Shown in pieces: positions 1 to 10,939 of a DNA stretch of 64,000 nt (position 1 is its first letter; each line of letters starts with the position of its first letter). The notes below the pieces were generated by a model. It saw only the letters and a program-made list of their open reading frames with translations. It had not been told where the DNA came from and did no database searches. The DNA is from Stromatinia cepivora (Eukaryota > Ascomycota > Leotiomycetes > Helotiales > Sclerotiniaceae). A program made the position numbers and the translations under genes. The stretch covers positions 496,001-560,000 of the forward strand of contig RCTD01000030.1 of the NCBI GenBank assembly GCA_014898415.1, in the 5' to 3' direction.

Positions 1-141
1 TCCTTTTATGCTAATTGATTTTACTACACATCTTGCACCACACGCCACGACAAAAAATCTGGCAGCCAAGACTACTCAGCAGTTGATTTGTTCAAGACCA
101 TCCATATTCAATTTCTACCAACCAGCCAGTCAACCGAAATT

Positions 142-1805
142 ATGTCATTCATTGTTTCTCAATTTAGTAGTCCATACATACCACTTGCAGCAAGGCAGGA
201 AGCTCTTGATCGAGCATTCGCAGATCCTGGAATTCCAGATGCAATCCATACAACAAAGTCATTTTGGATGAAAGAACCACATCCTGAGGTTGCAAGCGTA
301 CAGTCAGAACATCTCCCAAAAATCGCGGATTACGTTATCATTGGTTCGGGTATTACAGGAGCTTCAGTTGCGCAAGCTTTGTTGGAGGGCCTCGAGAAGG
401 CTACTCCATCAAAACCGCAATCTTCACCTCATCCGAAAGTCATCATGCTAGAAGCTCGAGATAGCTGCAGTGGTGCCACGGGAAGAAACGGTGGGCACAT
501 TTTGGAAACTGGCGAGGAATATGCCACGCTTAAAGAACGTTTGGGTAAAGATGTAGCTTTCAAAATTCATAAACTGCGAATTTCCCATCTTGAAGCGTTG
601 ATCAAAAGTGCCGAAAATTTGGGGTTGACTGAAGAGTCACAAGTTCGTAAAGTACGATTCTTGAGTGTATTTTTTCACAAGGAGAGTTGGGAAGATACTC
701 GGAAAGATATAGAGATTTTCATGACTGATATGCTAGATGATTCTGAAGGATGGAGTTTCATTGAAGCTGATGAATTGGCGAAGGTATATTATTGCGAAAT
801 GTCCCCCTTCCCAATCATCCAAAAGTTTGAAAAGATGACAGTTAGAAGTCTTTGATTGCTGCATCCACTTGCAACATTCAACCTATGAGGATTCTTTTGC
901 TAATATATTGGAAGGAGTTCGGGATACCAAATGCTATTGGAGCAGTTACAGGTACCGCAGGTGCAATGTGGCCCTACAAGTTTGTCACGGGCCTTCTAGC
1001 ACACCTACGAAAGCAATTCCCATCAAACTTCCTCCTTGAAACAAACACTAGCGTTTCGGAAATCCATGGAGGCGAACACTATTTCGAAGTCATCACACCC
1101 CGCGGGACAATCAAGTCCAAACACGTAATCCACTGTACCAACGCCCATATCGGCCACCTCGTCCCCGGCATAAAAGGCTGTATCTTTCCCATCGTCGGGC
1201 AAATGTCCGCCCAACCACCCGGCGACAAATTCAAACATCAAAGCGACCACTCCTGGATCTTCAACTATGACCATGGTTTCGATTACCTGACACAACTTCC
1301 AATAGGCTCATCATCTAACGGTGAAATGATGATGGGAGGTGGCTATGCACAAACACAAAATGGCGGAATTCATGAAGCTGGCATTAGTAAAGATTCAGAA
1401 CTGAACATGTACGCCAATATCCACCTCCGCGGTGTTCTAGGCGCGGTTTTCGCACCCGAGAATTGGGGTGCGGTTAATGAGCCGGCGGTAAAATCCATGT
1501 GGACTGGTAATATGGGATTTAGTACCGATGGTTTACCATGGGTTGGTCCATTTCCCGAGTCGCTGACCGAAAGGAAAATTACAAATACGCAACCAACTAC
1601 AGGGGCTGAATGGGCCGCAGCGGCTTTTTCAGGTGAGGGTATGGTTCATGCTTGGTTATGTGGGAAGGCGTTGGCGGAAATGATTCTTTCGTATGATGTT
1701 ACCAGGGGCGGAGTTGTGATTCCTGAGTGGTTCCCAGAGGCAATGGTTATTTCTGAGAAGCGATTGGCGAATGCTCGATTGGCGAGATATGCGCAGGCAG
1801 GTTGA
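142..1805 (+). CDS. FAD-dependent oxidoreductase (DAO family), amine/amino-acid oxidase-like
   Basis: Two exons, 142-783 and 915-1805, give about 510 aa. The 131-bp intron has a GTATAT donor, a GCTAAT branch-like site and an AAG acceptor; removing it joins the conserved region just before GAVTGTAGAMWPYKFVTG. The Rossmann dinucleotide site DYVIIGSGITGAS lies near residues 62-75, followed by the FAD-contacting stretch LEARDSCSGATGRNGGH, and the C-terminus has the usual GLPWVGP and FSGEGMVHAW segments. This order is typical of the DAO superfamily (PF01266) that includes gamma-glutamylputrescine and D-amino-acid oxidases. Such enzymes oxidise C-N bonds with FAD and release H2O2 or feed an acceptor; the substrate cannot be read here. 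The start at 142 is chosen because the in-frame codon at 88 adds only an unconserved leader. It converges on the minus-strand gene ending at 2818. The family call is firm, the substrate open. Confidence 0.85.
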
Positions 1806-2817
1806 GTTGGAACGCGTTGTGATATAACTTCAGCAGTATAATAATCGCTATATATCCAAACATATTCCCAATTATATTTATCGAATTAAGTATGAACGTC
1901 TAAATATCCCCTTGACATTGTTCTCTACCTGGCTATACAAGCAATTCTCCTTTCCTACAAAACTCAGCGGTAAATATCATGAAAGCGCATGCGGAACGGT
2001 AACCATGGCCATTTAGCCAAAATTGACATTGTATAACCAGTAAATCCACCCGAACAATCAATAATAATAAGTGTAACAGAAGTTCGTTGTTCGAAAGTGG
2101 TTCTATATAATGCAAAAGCAACATTAAAGAATGTTCCGCAACAAACCTTCACACAGATCGTACTTACTTTTATAAAAACAAAACATGCAAGTAAAGAAAA
2201 CGCTTCATCAAAGATTCCCTGTGCTTCTGAGAAATTTCGTAATGTTTCAATACCTGGGTATTGCACAATAGGGGAGAAATTGAGACAATTATTTTAGACG
2301 GGGGTGAGAGGAACAAGAGAGGAAGGGGGAACAATAGTAGAAAGTCCGGCGCTTGACTAGGTGAACGATCTCGTGTTCGCAAAGCCCTTTACTGCCGATG
2401 TAACGATAGCTAACTCAGAGGTACGGGACTTGAGAAATATGGATATGTGTTTTCCATCTTGAACGAGTTATTTGTGCAATTAGACATTATTCTGCATCAG
2501 GACCCGAAAGAGCCTTCCAAGGTTGTATGAAGGAACAGCAAAAAGGCTAGGCCTCTCATTGAATAGAAAGATAGGTTTTTATGAGGAAGAAACTCTCATC
2601 AACTTGGATTTATAAATGTATCAAAACTTGCGATTGTCAATCTTTACCGTGTCCTGTTATTCATTCCAGCGCCAATTTGAAAAGACAGTACCAACTGCTC
2701 CTATTCTCCTCTTGTCCCAATCAGCGGAATATGCGTCTATCCCAAACCCCCAAAACCCAATAAAACAGCCTCTCAATATTTATGTGTTATACACCGTGTA
2801 TCGAGTCACTGGACTAA
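1806..2817. other. Intergenic, between two converging 3' ends
   Basis: This holds the 3' flanks of the FAD oxidoreductase (plus) and the REEP-like gene (minus). Short open frames here have no recognisable domain, no codon bias and no conserved motif. I see no RNA gene or repeat. Confidence 0.6.
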
Positions 2818-4015
2818 TTATGCATCAACACCTGAACTCTTTCCTTTATCCTCGGAGAAGTTATCAGTTGGGGCCGTTGGTTTTGCTCCCCATGCCCACG
2901 GCATCCAGTTTGCACTGGATGTCCTCTCTGCTGCTCTTCTTTGATTTCCAACTTCTTCCGTCCCAGAATCTGCATCAATTTTTTCAAAATCAGGCTCACT
3001 CTTTCTTGAGGTCATGCCACTCATAGAGCTCTTTGGTCGATCGAGGTTGTCGTCTTCACTGCTAGTGCCATCAAATGACATACTAGATATATTCCTAGGA
3101 ACGCGCTTTTCATTTTGTAATGTTTGCGCTTCTTTATCCAATGCCGAAAGAAGTATTGAAAGACGTTCACGTTGTGCTTGAATAAAGGTTACACGTTCAC
3201 TCCCAGATACATGAGGAGGTATTAACATTCCACTATTCGACAAGTCTCGACCTTCAGATCCACCAGTAGCAGCGTTGGACGAGGTAGCAGCGGCTACTGC
3301 CGCGGCAAGGAGCGAATAAAAGTCAGTTGCAGTGCTAGTAGCACCCCCAATAGGGTTTGATGGGAACGAAGGTCTAGCAGATGGCAGATTGAAGCGTGCC
3401 ATGAGATTTTGTGTATAGGAATAAGCTGAAGGTGTTGAAGGTGGTGTTGGCTCTTTAGGTGGAAGGCCAAAGATATGTTGCCTGATCAAGTCTATTGCTT
3501 GTTTGAGATATGTCACACCAGCCGCTTTCGCACGTTCGTGAGCGGAAGCTATGAAATCGTCAATAGCGAGCTCATTATTGTGAAGCCATGGATGGACATG
3601 TGTTTGGTAGAGAACTCTTGCGCCTTGTGTTTGAGGAAGGATAAGGTAGAGAAGGAAACCGAGGCGAAACCAGGAATAAAAAGGTATCCTGAGTAGAAGC
3701 AATTGTTAGAATTTTTTATGAGTAGTTCAAGAGAAAGAGACGTCTGCAAACCAAACTAGTATGAATCCGACCCAAGATTCAGCGAACAAAGCAATCGCAA
3801 GAACCACCCAATACATAAGCCATGGTGTTAATAATGCCGGATCAGAGGTCTTTAGAGCTTTGTAGGATGCGAAAACGGGAAAAAGAAAGGTAGGAACAGA
3901 ACTGAAGACTTTTAGTATAATTCTAGGATGTATCGTTCTTCTAGATTTCTAGATCAACAACTTCCTTAAAGGCGGGGTACACTTACGATAAGAGCCTTGC
4001 GAATGTGTCGAACAT
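2818..4015 (-). CDS. TB2/DP1/HVA22 (REEP/Yop1) family ER membrane-shaping protein
   Basis: Three exons on the minus strand: 4015-3987, 3901-3752 and 3688-2818, giving 349 aa. Splicing creates the continuous core from the SVPTFLFPVFASYKALKT segment through LLTPWLMYWVV to FAESWVGFILVWIPFYSWFRL. This is the signature of the TB2/DP1/HVA22 family (PF03134), whose hydrophobic hairpins bend the ER membrane into tubules. The first intron has a GTAAGT donor; the second has an unusual GTTTGC donor but restores the Trp codon before IPFYSWF. Residues beyond about 120 form a long Ser/Glu-rich, low-complexity cytosolic tail. Yeast Yop1 is about 180 aa, so this is the long filamentous-fungal form. The exon 1 start ATG is followed by FDTFARLL, usual for the family. 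It diverges from the TANGO2-like gene at 4966. The family call is firm; the extent of the last exon is less certain. Confidence 0.85.
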
Positions 4016-4965
4016 GATCACTTTTTCGTTTTTCAAACGGGTTGTTTCTTGTAAAGTTTTGAAGGTTACCTAGGTATACTAGGTAATACACGAAGTTGAT
4101 TCTGATAGTGAAAAGGGGTAAAGTATTGGAGTACAAGACGATGAATGTGTAGGTTGGTGGAGCGATGAAGATGAAGATGGAGATGGAGATGGAGATGGAG
4201 ATGGAGATGTATTAGTGATGTATTAGTGATGATCTACCGGTCAAGCTCTAGGATTCCTTTGAGGTTAGAAGGTTTTAGCGCGTTTCTTATAATTTACGGG
4301 GTATCAGGTGCCCATATTTGATAGTCGTAATAGCCTAAGACATCTTACGGTGACAATAGAATTGAATCGCTATGGGATTTTGTATTCCTTATTTTGAATG
4401 AAAACAGTGAATTTGATGAACTCATAGGCAAACTATTAATTACAGGTTGTGTGGCAATGCAGGGCTACCAAATACGACCACAGCCTTATAAGTTTGCTCA
4501 GTACAACAGTACCGGTAAGTATAGTGCCCGACCCACCGAGGTACGAACTAGGTAGGTACAAGTACACCAGTAAGCGTAGGTGTAGGTAGTGGTAGTGGTA
4601 GTGTGAGTGAGATCCCCACTACGGAAAACATGGGGCCGCCCGAGAATGACTAAAGAATTGACCTGACAGATAGATCATGGGGTAAATCTGCTGTCCAACC
4701 GCCCAGAAAAGCATCTGTATGAATTTGATGAGCTTGATGGGCTGATATTATTCACCCAAATGATATGGGCTGAGATTCTTTCCTCCTCCCAACAAAATCT
4801 CAAAGAAGTTCTCTTAACTTCATATATAAGAGGTCGTGCCTTCTGGTAGGTTAGGTTAAATTTCTTTCTTCGACTAAACTTTCGCAGCTGCGACGTTCAA
4901 TATTCTTCAACATTCTTCAACATCACCTACATTATTTACACTCCATACCTATAACAACCGTCAGT
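4016..4965. other. Divergent intergenic/promoter region with GATGGA microsatellite
   Basis: A 950-bp spacer between two divergent starts. It contains a GATGAA/GATGGA hexamer run at about 4167-4210, followed by a short duplicated ATGTATTAGTG. Near 4823-4830 a TATATAAG lies 136 bp before the TANGO2-like ATG and is a plausible TATA element. Nothing else is recognisable. Confidence 0.55.
4823..4830 (+). promoter_or_regulatory. Candidate TATA box of the TANGO2-like gene
   Basis: TATATAAG sits 136 bp upstream of the ATG at 4966 and is followed by a CT/CA-rich leader, a common arrangement in filamentous fungi. Position and sequence are the only evidence. Confidence 0.4.
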
Positions 4966-6066
4966 ATGTGTATTGTTTTAGCAACTACCGCGCATCCATC
5001 CTATGCACTCATAGTTCTTGATAATCGAGATGAATTCATTCTTCGACCGACAAGCAAACCACATTGGTGGTCTTCCCGTCATCAAGAAATCCTATCAAGT
5101 CGAGACCTACAACGTGCCGAGCAAGGAACATGGTTAGGGATTACGAAAACAGGGAATTTTGCGGTTCTTACGAATTATCGCGAAACAGACACCCACGATA
5201 AAGATCATCCTGTACAAGGGACCAGGAGTCGAGGTGGTATGGTCACGGCTTGGTTAACGGCAGAAAACGACGAGAGCACCCAACAATTCGTACACAGGTT
5301 ACTAGATGGTGACGGAGTAAAAGGTGTTGGTGGGTTTTCATTGGTATGCGGAAAATTGCGAAAAGAAAGATCTTCTGACGACCAAATGGAGCCTCTGGCA
5401 ATTATCTCGAATAGAAGTGGAACTCCAGACCAAGTGCCCTGGGTGGCCGCGAGAAGAGGGGAGGTTTATGGCTTAAGCAATACTTCGTACGATGACCCAA
5501 TTACTTGGCCCAAGATCAAGTCTGGCAAGGAAAAGGTATTGGAGGTTGTGGAAGAAGTGGTACGAAACGGCCTGGGAGAAGAGGAACTGGTCGAGAAATT
5601 GTACGCCGTTCTGGATATTGATACACTCCCGAAGCAAGATGATAGTCAAGATTTCGAGGAGTATATCTATCAACTCCGAAAGTCGATCTTTATACCTACA
5701 ATCGGTCATGCAACCCCACCTTCGGAAATTCCAAATGCAGATGAAATCGCAGCTGCTGTCAGAAAGGCATCATCACCACACGAAGATTCGGGGGTTGAAG
5801 TGAACGAGGAGCAGATTAAAGACCAAGAGGAGCAGAGACCAACACCTGAAAACAATAACGTTATATCTGGCGTTTATGGTACTCAAAGACAAACCATCAT
5901 CCTCGTAGATTGGGAAGGGCATGTTACGTTTATAGAGCGTTCGTTGTTTGACGAAGAAGGCATTCCAATAGAAAGAGGTCAAGCTGATATGAGGTTTGAG
6001 TTCAATATCGAAGGATGGAATGGGGAAAGTAAGGGAAATGAAGTATACCCGCATGCAGTGCTATAG
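4966..6066 (+). CDS. TANGO2/NRDE family protein
   Basis: A single open exon of 366 aa starts MCIVLATTAHPSY, with LDNRDEF at residues 18-24; the NRDE tetrapeptide is at 20-23. It continues with the family blocks RPTSKPHWW, GTWLGITKTGNFAVLTNYRE and ISNRSGTP. These are diagnostic of the TANGO2/NRDE family (PF05742), named after transport and Golgi organisation genes in animals and linked to mitochondrial and lipid or haem homeostasis; the enzymatic activity is unsettled. The initial Met-Cys is characteristic and fixes the start. An acidic, Glu/Gln-rich insert at about 265-295 is probably a fungal loop before the C-terminal block ISGVYGTQRQTIILVDWEGHVTFIER. No intron is needed. The family call is secure. 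Confidence 0.9.
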   Translation: MCIVLATTAHPSYALIVLDNRDEFILRPTSKPHWWSSRHQEILSSRDLQRAEQGTWLGITKTGNFAVLTNYRETDTHDKDHPVQGTRSRGGMVTAWLTAENDESTQQFVHRLLDGDGVKGVGGFSLVCGKLRKERSSDDQMEPLAIISNRSGTPDQVPWVAARRGEVYGLSNTSYDDPITWPKIKSGKEKVLEVVEEVVRNGLGEEELVEKLYAVLDIDTLPKQDDSQDFEEYIYQLRKSIFIPTIGHATPPSEIPNADEIAAAVRKASSPHEDSGVEVNEEQIKDQEEQRPTPENNNVISGVYGTQRQTIILVDWEGHVTFIERSLFDEEGIPIERGQADMRFEFNIEGWNGESKGNEVYPHAVL

Positions 6067-7073
6067 CTTGCTAATAGGATAACAGACCACAAAATACAAT
6101 AATGATTAAGTCAAATGATTAATTCTAAGTGCCAAGGGCATAAATATTCAGTAGCATTGGTGATTCCGTCAATATATATAACTCCTGAAGACTATCTGTC
6201 CAATTTTTTTATAAAACTATTCTGCAAGTTTCATTTAGGTCTTTAATAAAGGTTTCAAATGAAAATTATATCAATTCTTCGAATTAATTTAACTTATGAG
6301 GTAAGTAAATGATGTATTGGTAAATTCATTATCAGCGTATAATATATGGCAATGGCAGTCACACTGTAAGAAAGCTCCTACCGAACTCTTTCCTTATTGA
6401 TAGATTTGAATAAATTTCACCAAGATGTAATAGTTAATAGTTCCTTCCCATCTCATTTTATTTCAACCAGTCTTCCAGATGATAGTCTATGTTCTATAAA
6501 TTAATTCATGAATGAAGGGGATAAATGAATGATATCAGGTTTTTTCGAATTCGAGCTTTTCCCAATCACAGATGTCTAGGCGTCAGGCAATGATGAGGAT
6601 ATGATAACTTCTTTTGGGACAAAATTCTATTCACCTGTCAAAGTCTCGAAAACCTTTTCAGTTGTTCCCATCTTTCTTATTTTCCTTTTTGCTTTAATCT
6701 TCCATTGTTGTTTGATCGATCACAACACAGCCATATTCTGGAATACGGCTTGCGATTCAATCGTAGAGGCTCTAGAGAAGCGGGAGAGAAGCGGAAAATC
6801 GTGGTAAGATCGACGTTTCATTTTCAATTGATCGAAGAAGATCAGTATCAAAAAAGCGGGAGTTGGATCAAATCCGAAGCAAAACTTGCAAAGTCATCGA
6901 GGTTATCTGGTTCCAAGTTCGTATTGCATGTGGGCTTCATAGTCAACAAACACTTCTAAAATGACTTCCATGCAATTTTTGAGATTGTCGAGATATTTTA
7001 TTATCGAATTATGCACGTTTTGAAAATTGTATGCTAATCGTATGTATTGTTTGTAGAAAGCGAATCACCAAAC
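6067..7073. other. Intergenic plus likely 5' leader of the next gene
   Basis: The first 500 bp are AT-rich without features. A candidate leader intron runs from a GTAAGA donor at 6804 to the TTTGTAG acceptor ending at 7056, with a TGCTAATC branch-like site; it would lie in the 5' UTR of the gene starting at 7074. The open frames upstream of the donor do not splice in frame to that start. Confidence 0.4.
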
Positions 7074-8984
7074 ATGTCCAATTATAATCGTCGCATCCCC
7101 GCTCTTCCATCGACTCTCTTGCCAGAGGGTGATAATCATTATACCTCATCAAAGCGGACTTATTATACGTACGAGCGGGGGCCAATCATTGGTCAAAACA
7201 CACCTTGGCCAGTGGAAACCTTTCCAATTCTTGTCAAGAGGACTGTTCCTGATTCTCCAACCTCTCGTGGCACAGCTCCCTCCCCTCGCAATGTTAGCAA
7301 TTTACCTGGCCCGGTGTCATCCTCACGTACACATGTCAATAATTCACCAATTCCCACCTCGTCGTCTCGTACCCGTCTGGAAAGTCGACCCTGGGGGCCA
7401 ACTTCATCCTCACGTACTCGGGTCAACAATACAAAAGGTGCCCCTTCACCAAATCGAGCTGGTCCACCTTTGCGTTCTCATTATACGACACAAACCACAG
7501 CTTCTGCCGCACGTAGGATCATTCCGACTCCACCAGGCCCGACTTTATCCTCGCTTCGTCGTACCGATAATGCAAAAGACACTGTCTACCAAAGACGTCA
7601 TTTTCCGCCCGACTTAACAGCTCAAGATATAGAGTTTCTAGAGTCTTCAGAGACCTCTGCTAAAAATCCTCCAGCTCCAGCTTCGTCGAGACGCAGCCAG
7701 TTTGGCAATTTACCATATTCAGCTTCATCTCCAAACATCAACAAGTTGTCAGGCTCCAATGAAAACATCCCGCCAGTTCCGTTTGCTCCAAGAAGTGAAC
7801 TGCATGAAAGAGTTTTGCACGGCCGTCGTAGATCTGCAAACACCAACAATTACTATCCTCACCCGCTATATAGCAATCCTACCGTTGCTAGCTCGTCCTT
7901 GACAGCGTCTGCTTCCAGTACTGACATCAGCCAACCACGTTCCCGAAATCAAAGAAAAACAGAGCGCGAATCCTCAAGGATTCCAAGTCCCACGTTAGGA
8001 TCAGGATCTAAGTCGAGACCCGCTAGCCGTCGTCATCTCCATTCTCCCGTGAGAAGAGCTATAGAGAAAGGGGAGGAGAGTCGGGCACGAAGAAGGCATA
8101 TTTCGCCAGTTGGGGGACTGCCACAAATCCATCCAGGTAGAACATCTCCTCCAGGACCTTACCACATTGCTTTTAAAATGCCAGAAATGACCCCGGAGCC
8201 AAAAGTAGGATCAGCTTCTTTTCCCAAGTCAAAAACATTTGGCGTCTTCTCTACACTCAAGAACTCATCTTCTATTCAGTGGCTCAACAGCAATCGGTCA
8301 ACTTCGAATCCAATTCGTGCTACCGAACCCACTATTTCAACAACAAAATACTCTCCTATCCCAGAATTTACAACCAATACTCTCCAAGTTCATACCGCCC
8401 AACCTTCTGCTTACTGGTGCGGTAGATTTCAAGCTGTCTCCGACAGATATCAGAGTGATGATTTTCATGTTTGTGTTATCAATCCCCTTCCCGTTCCACG
8501 AGACAGCGATATCAAACGTGAAAAGCCATCGGCTCACTATAGACGCGGTGGTAAGACCCTTCAAGGAACTAGTTCTCTATCTAAGTCCGATTCACCTACC
8601 CCACTCCTAGACAAGTGCCGCAAGAAGACCCCAGCAAAACCATACAAGACCGTTCTCAACTTTTCAACTCCAGCACTCTTTCTTGAAGATTTTGACAAAA
8701 GAGCTCAGAAAGTTATGGTATTCCTTGCATCATTGTGCTGTACTAGCCCAGCCAAGAAGAGTCTTCGGGAATGGCAAATTCAATATGCCACAGCATTGAA
8801 GAATAAAGCTTTGATGCCTAAGAATGATCCTGATGATAAAGGATTCTTTGGGAGAATGGGAAGGGTCATTAGTGATGGTGTTACTGGAAACAAAAATGTT
8901 GCGAATGGACGAGGAACTGGAATGGGAAAGCGAAGCGCTTTTGGTCTCAGGAGAGGTGGTAGAAGTGTTGGGGGGGATTGCTAA
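7074..8984 (+). CDS. Hypothetical Ser/Pro/Arg-rich protein
   Basis: A 636-aa open frame without recognised domain. The ATG at 7074 sits in a good context (AAACATG) just after a probable intron acceptor at 7056; the frame stays open nine codons further up. The N-terminal two thirds is low-complexity, dominated by Ser, Pro, Arg and Thr, with several copies of a short module like SSSRTRV/SSSRTHVNN between residues 75 and 125, so it is probably disordered. Around residues 530-590 composition becomes more ordered, with LEDFDKRAQKVMVFLASLCC and an amphipathic LREWQIQYATALKNKA stretch. The end is Gly/Arg-rich (GRGTGMGKRSAFGLRRGGR). A basic, RG-containing tail and SR-like repeats could fit a nuclear or RNA-associated protein, but that is a guess. 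Coding status is supported by frame length. Confidence 0.65.
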   Translation: MSNYNRRIPALPSTLLPEGDNHYTSSKRTYYTYERGPIIGQNTPWPVETFPILVKRTVPDSPTSRGTAPSPRNVSNLPGPVSSSRTHVNNSPIPTSSSRTRLESRPWGPTSSSRTRVNNTKGAPSPNRAGPPLRSHYTTQTTASAARRIIPTPPGPTLSSLRRTDNAKDTVYQRRHFPPDLTAQDIEFLESSETSAKNPPAPASSRRSQFGNLPYSASSPNINKLSGSNENIPPVPFAPRSELHERVLHGRRRSANTNNYYPHPLYSNPTVASSSLTASASSTDISQPRSRNQRKTERESSRIPSPTLGSGSKSRPASRRHLHSPVRRAIEKGEESRARRRHISPVGGLPQIHPGRTSPPGPYHIAFKMPEMTPEPKVGSASFPKSKTFGVFSTLKNSSSIQWLNSNRSTSNPIRATEPTISTTKYSPIPEFTTNTLQVHTAQPSAYWCGRFQAVSDRYQSDDFHVCVINPLPVPRDSDIKREKPSAHYRRGGKTLQGTSSLSKSDSPTPLLDKCRKKTPAKPYKTVLNFSTPALFLEDFDKRAQKVMVFLASLCCTSPAKKSLREWQIQYATALKNKALMPKNDPDDKGFFGRMGRVISDGVTGNKNVANGRGTGMGKRSAFGLRRGGRSVGGDC

Positions 8985-10939
8985 TTATTCTATCTAGTTT
9001 ATGGATTGAAGCTTGGATGTATTAAGAGCAAGGATTGACATATTGGAGTACTAACATGCTTAATATTTCGGCTCTGGGGGTGGGGGAAGGAACTTAGATA
9101 TTGATGGAACGAACGATATTGGACTTTACGAATACAAATGGACATGGCAGGAGTTCAATGCGTAAGGTTTTCCGACGAGGTGCGATGGTTATGAGAGATG
9201 CGATACAATACACGAAGATACAATTGCGACGAAATGAGATATGATAATACGATTTTATGAGAACCTCATGATACGCTACGAAATGGTTCAACACAGTACA
9301 ATACGATGAGGCGAGAAAATAGATTCCGAGACATTGTGTATAGAGTAGCTACAGTTAATTACTTCTGATTTCTGGGAGGGGAGAATGGAGAAGAGCATCG
9401 GCAGTAGAATTATAATAACATTTGACCATTTATAATGCAGTTATATGATAGCATTTTGGCTAAAGACTTCACACGGATGGCAATTACTCTATCACAAGTA
9501 TCAGAAGTCGTCGGCCTAAGTATAGCCCTCATAGCCTTTTATTTCAGTAGAAACTTCCCAAGGTCAGCTCATCAACAATTCTCCTTTTGCCCCTTCGGAT
9601 TTTCCCATTGACGTCGAAAGCTCACTCCCATTACCAGAACTATATTCTGGAACGAACAGCTAGTAAAATGCTTGCACTCTAGGACTGCATACTGCATGCA
9701 GCATACTGCTAAATGTCAGCCTCCTTCCTTTTCCCCCAAGGCCGGGCAATCTGATGATATGATATGATACGTATACGTATATCTTGAGGATGATGGAAAT
9801 GTTTTGAAATGTTTAATAGGTTGAGAGTTTATGGTGGAATTTGGGGGCGGAGTTTGGGGGTGTACTGGCTTGGAAGTCGATGATAGGAATGGAATGGAGA
9901 ATCCTCGTCTAATGGTAACGGCCAGGGCCTCGAATGCTTGGGTGGATGGGGAAAGAAAAGTTTTCGGAGAGTAGATTTAGGCCGTTGTTCCTTTGAGACT
10001 GTGGTGGGATCATCTTGGTGTTCACCAAATAATACTCAAGTACCTGCCTGAAAGGACCTATGCGACCTTCTAAAACGTCGATCTGCAATATGATCTATGA
10101 TATGGCTATGGTTAGTATCGTAGTAGACTAGTACTCGTGTTTAAGTCCTTTTGATTAGACTAGTATTGAGTACCCAACCAATGATCCAGAATATTAAAGA
10201 TGCAATACATATATTGTCACATTAGTAATGCAACATCCGAGATGATAATTGCTGCTGCATCTTGGGAATTTGCTTCAAGGCAGGAAAATGAAGACTCATC
10301 ATAATGGTGGAATTAGATCTATTGTGTCCAATTAAATTCCGAGAGGAGTGAAAGAAAGAAAGATTGTGTATGTTGAAACAGTTAGGCGCGGTGGAATAAT
10401 CTTTTTCTGAAATATAGTAACTCTTCAAAGCTTAAGATTAGATTACTAAGATTATTATCTAGCTAAGTTTCTTGGTAGGGTAGTTTGGAGTCTTGGGATT
10501 GTTCGTCGAATGGGCATAATGTATGTGTACCTTGTAAGTTTTCGCCTACTCCTAAGCATGTCGTTGGAGTCTAACTCACAAGATATTGCTTAAGTGTGTG
10601 ATTTTGGTCTAATGAAAAATCGATTTCGTGCTAGTGGTATATTTAGAAACTTTTATACTGTATCCCATTTTTATCTTATAAACTTATAACTTCTACGCAA
10701 TGAATTCCATCGAAGACACCTTCGTGAACTTGGCCATGAGCGAGACTAAGCGAAAAGTGTTGTCGAGGAACAAAGGAATGCATAATCTTAGAAAAAATAG
10801 AATAACGTAGGACATAAATAGCATTCCCAAAAACTCCTAAACAAATTCTTATATACAATACACAATAGATAAAAAGCCCTTGCATTCATCCACCTCCATT
10901 AAAATTACCACCTCTTCCAAACACTCACCCATTCACCAC
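8985..10939. other. Intergenic, no recognisable gene
   Basis: Almost 2 kb of moderately AT-rich sequence between the 3' end of the Ser/Pro/Arg-rich gene and the 3' end of the copper amine oxidase. There are ATGATA-type microsatellite stretches near 9757-9785. Open frames of 60-70 codons look like chance. Confidence 0.55.
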
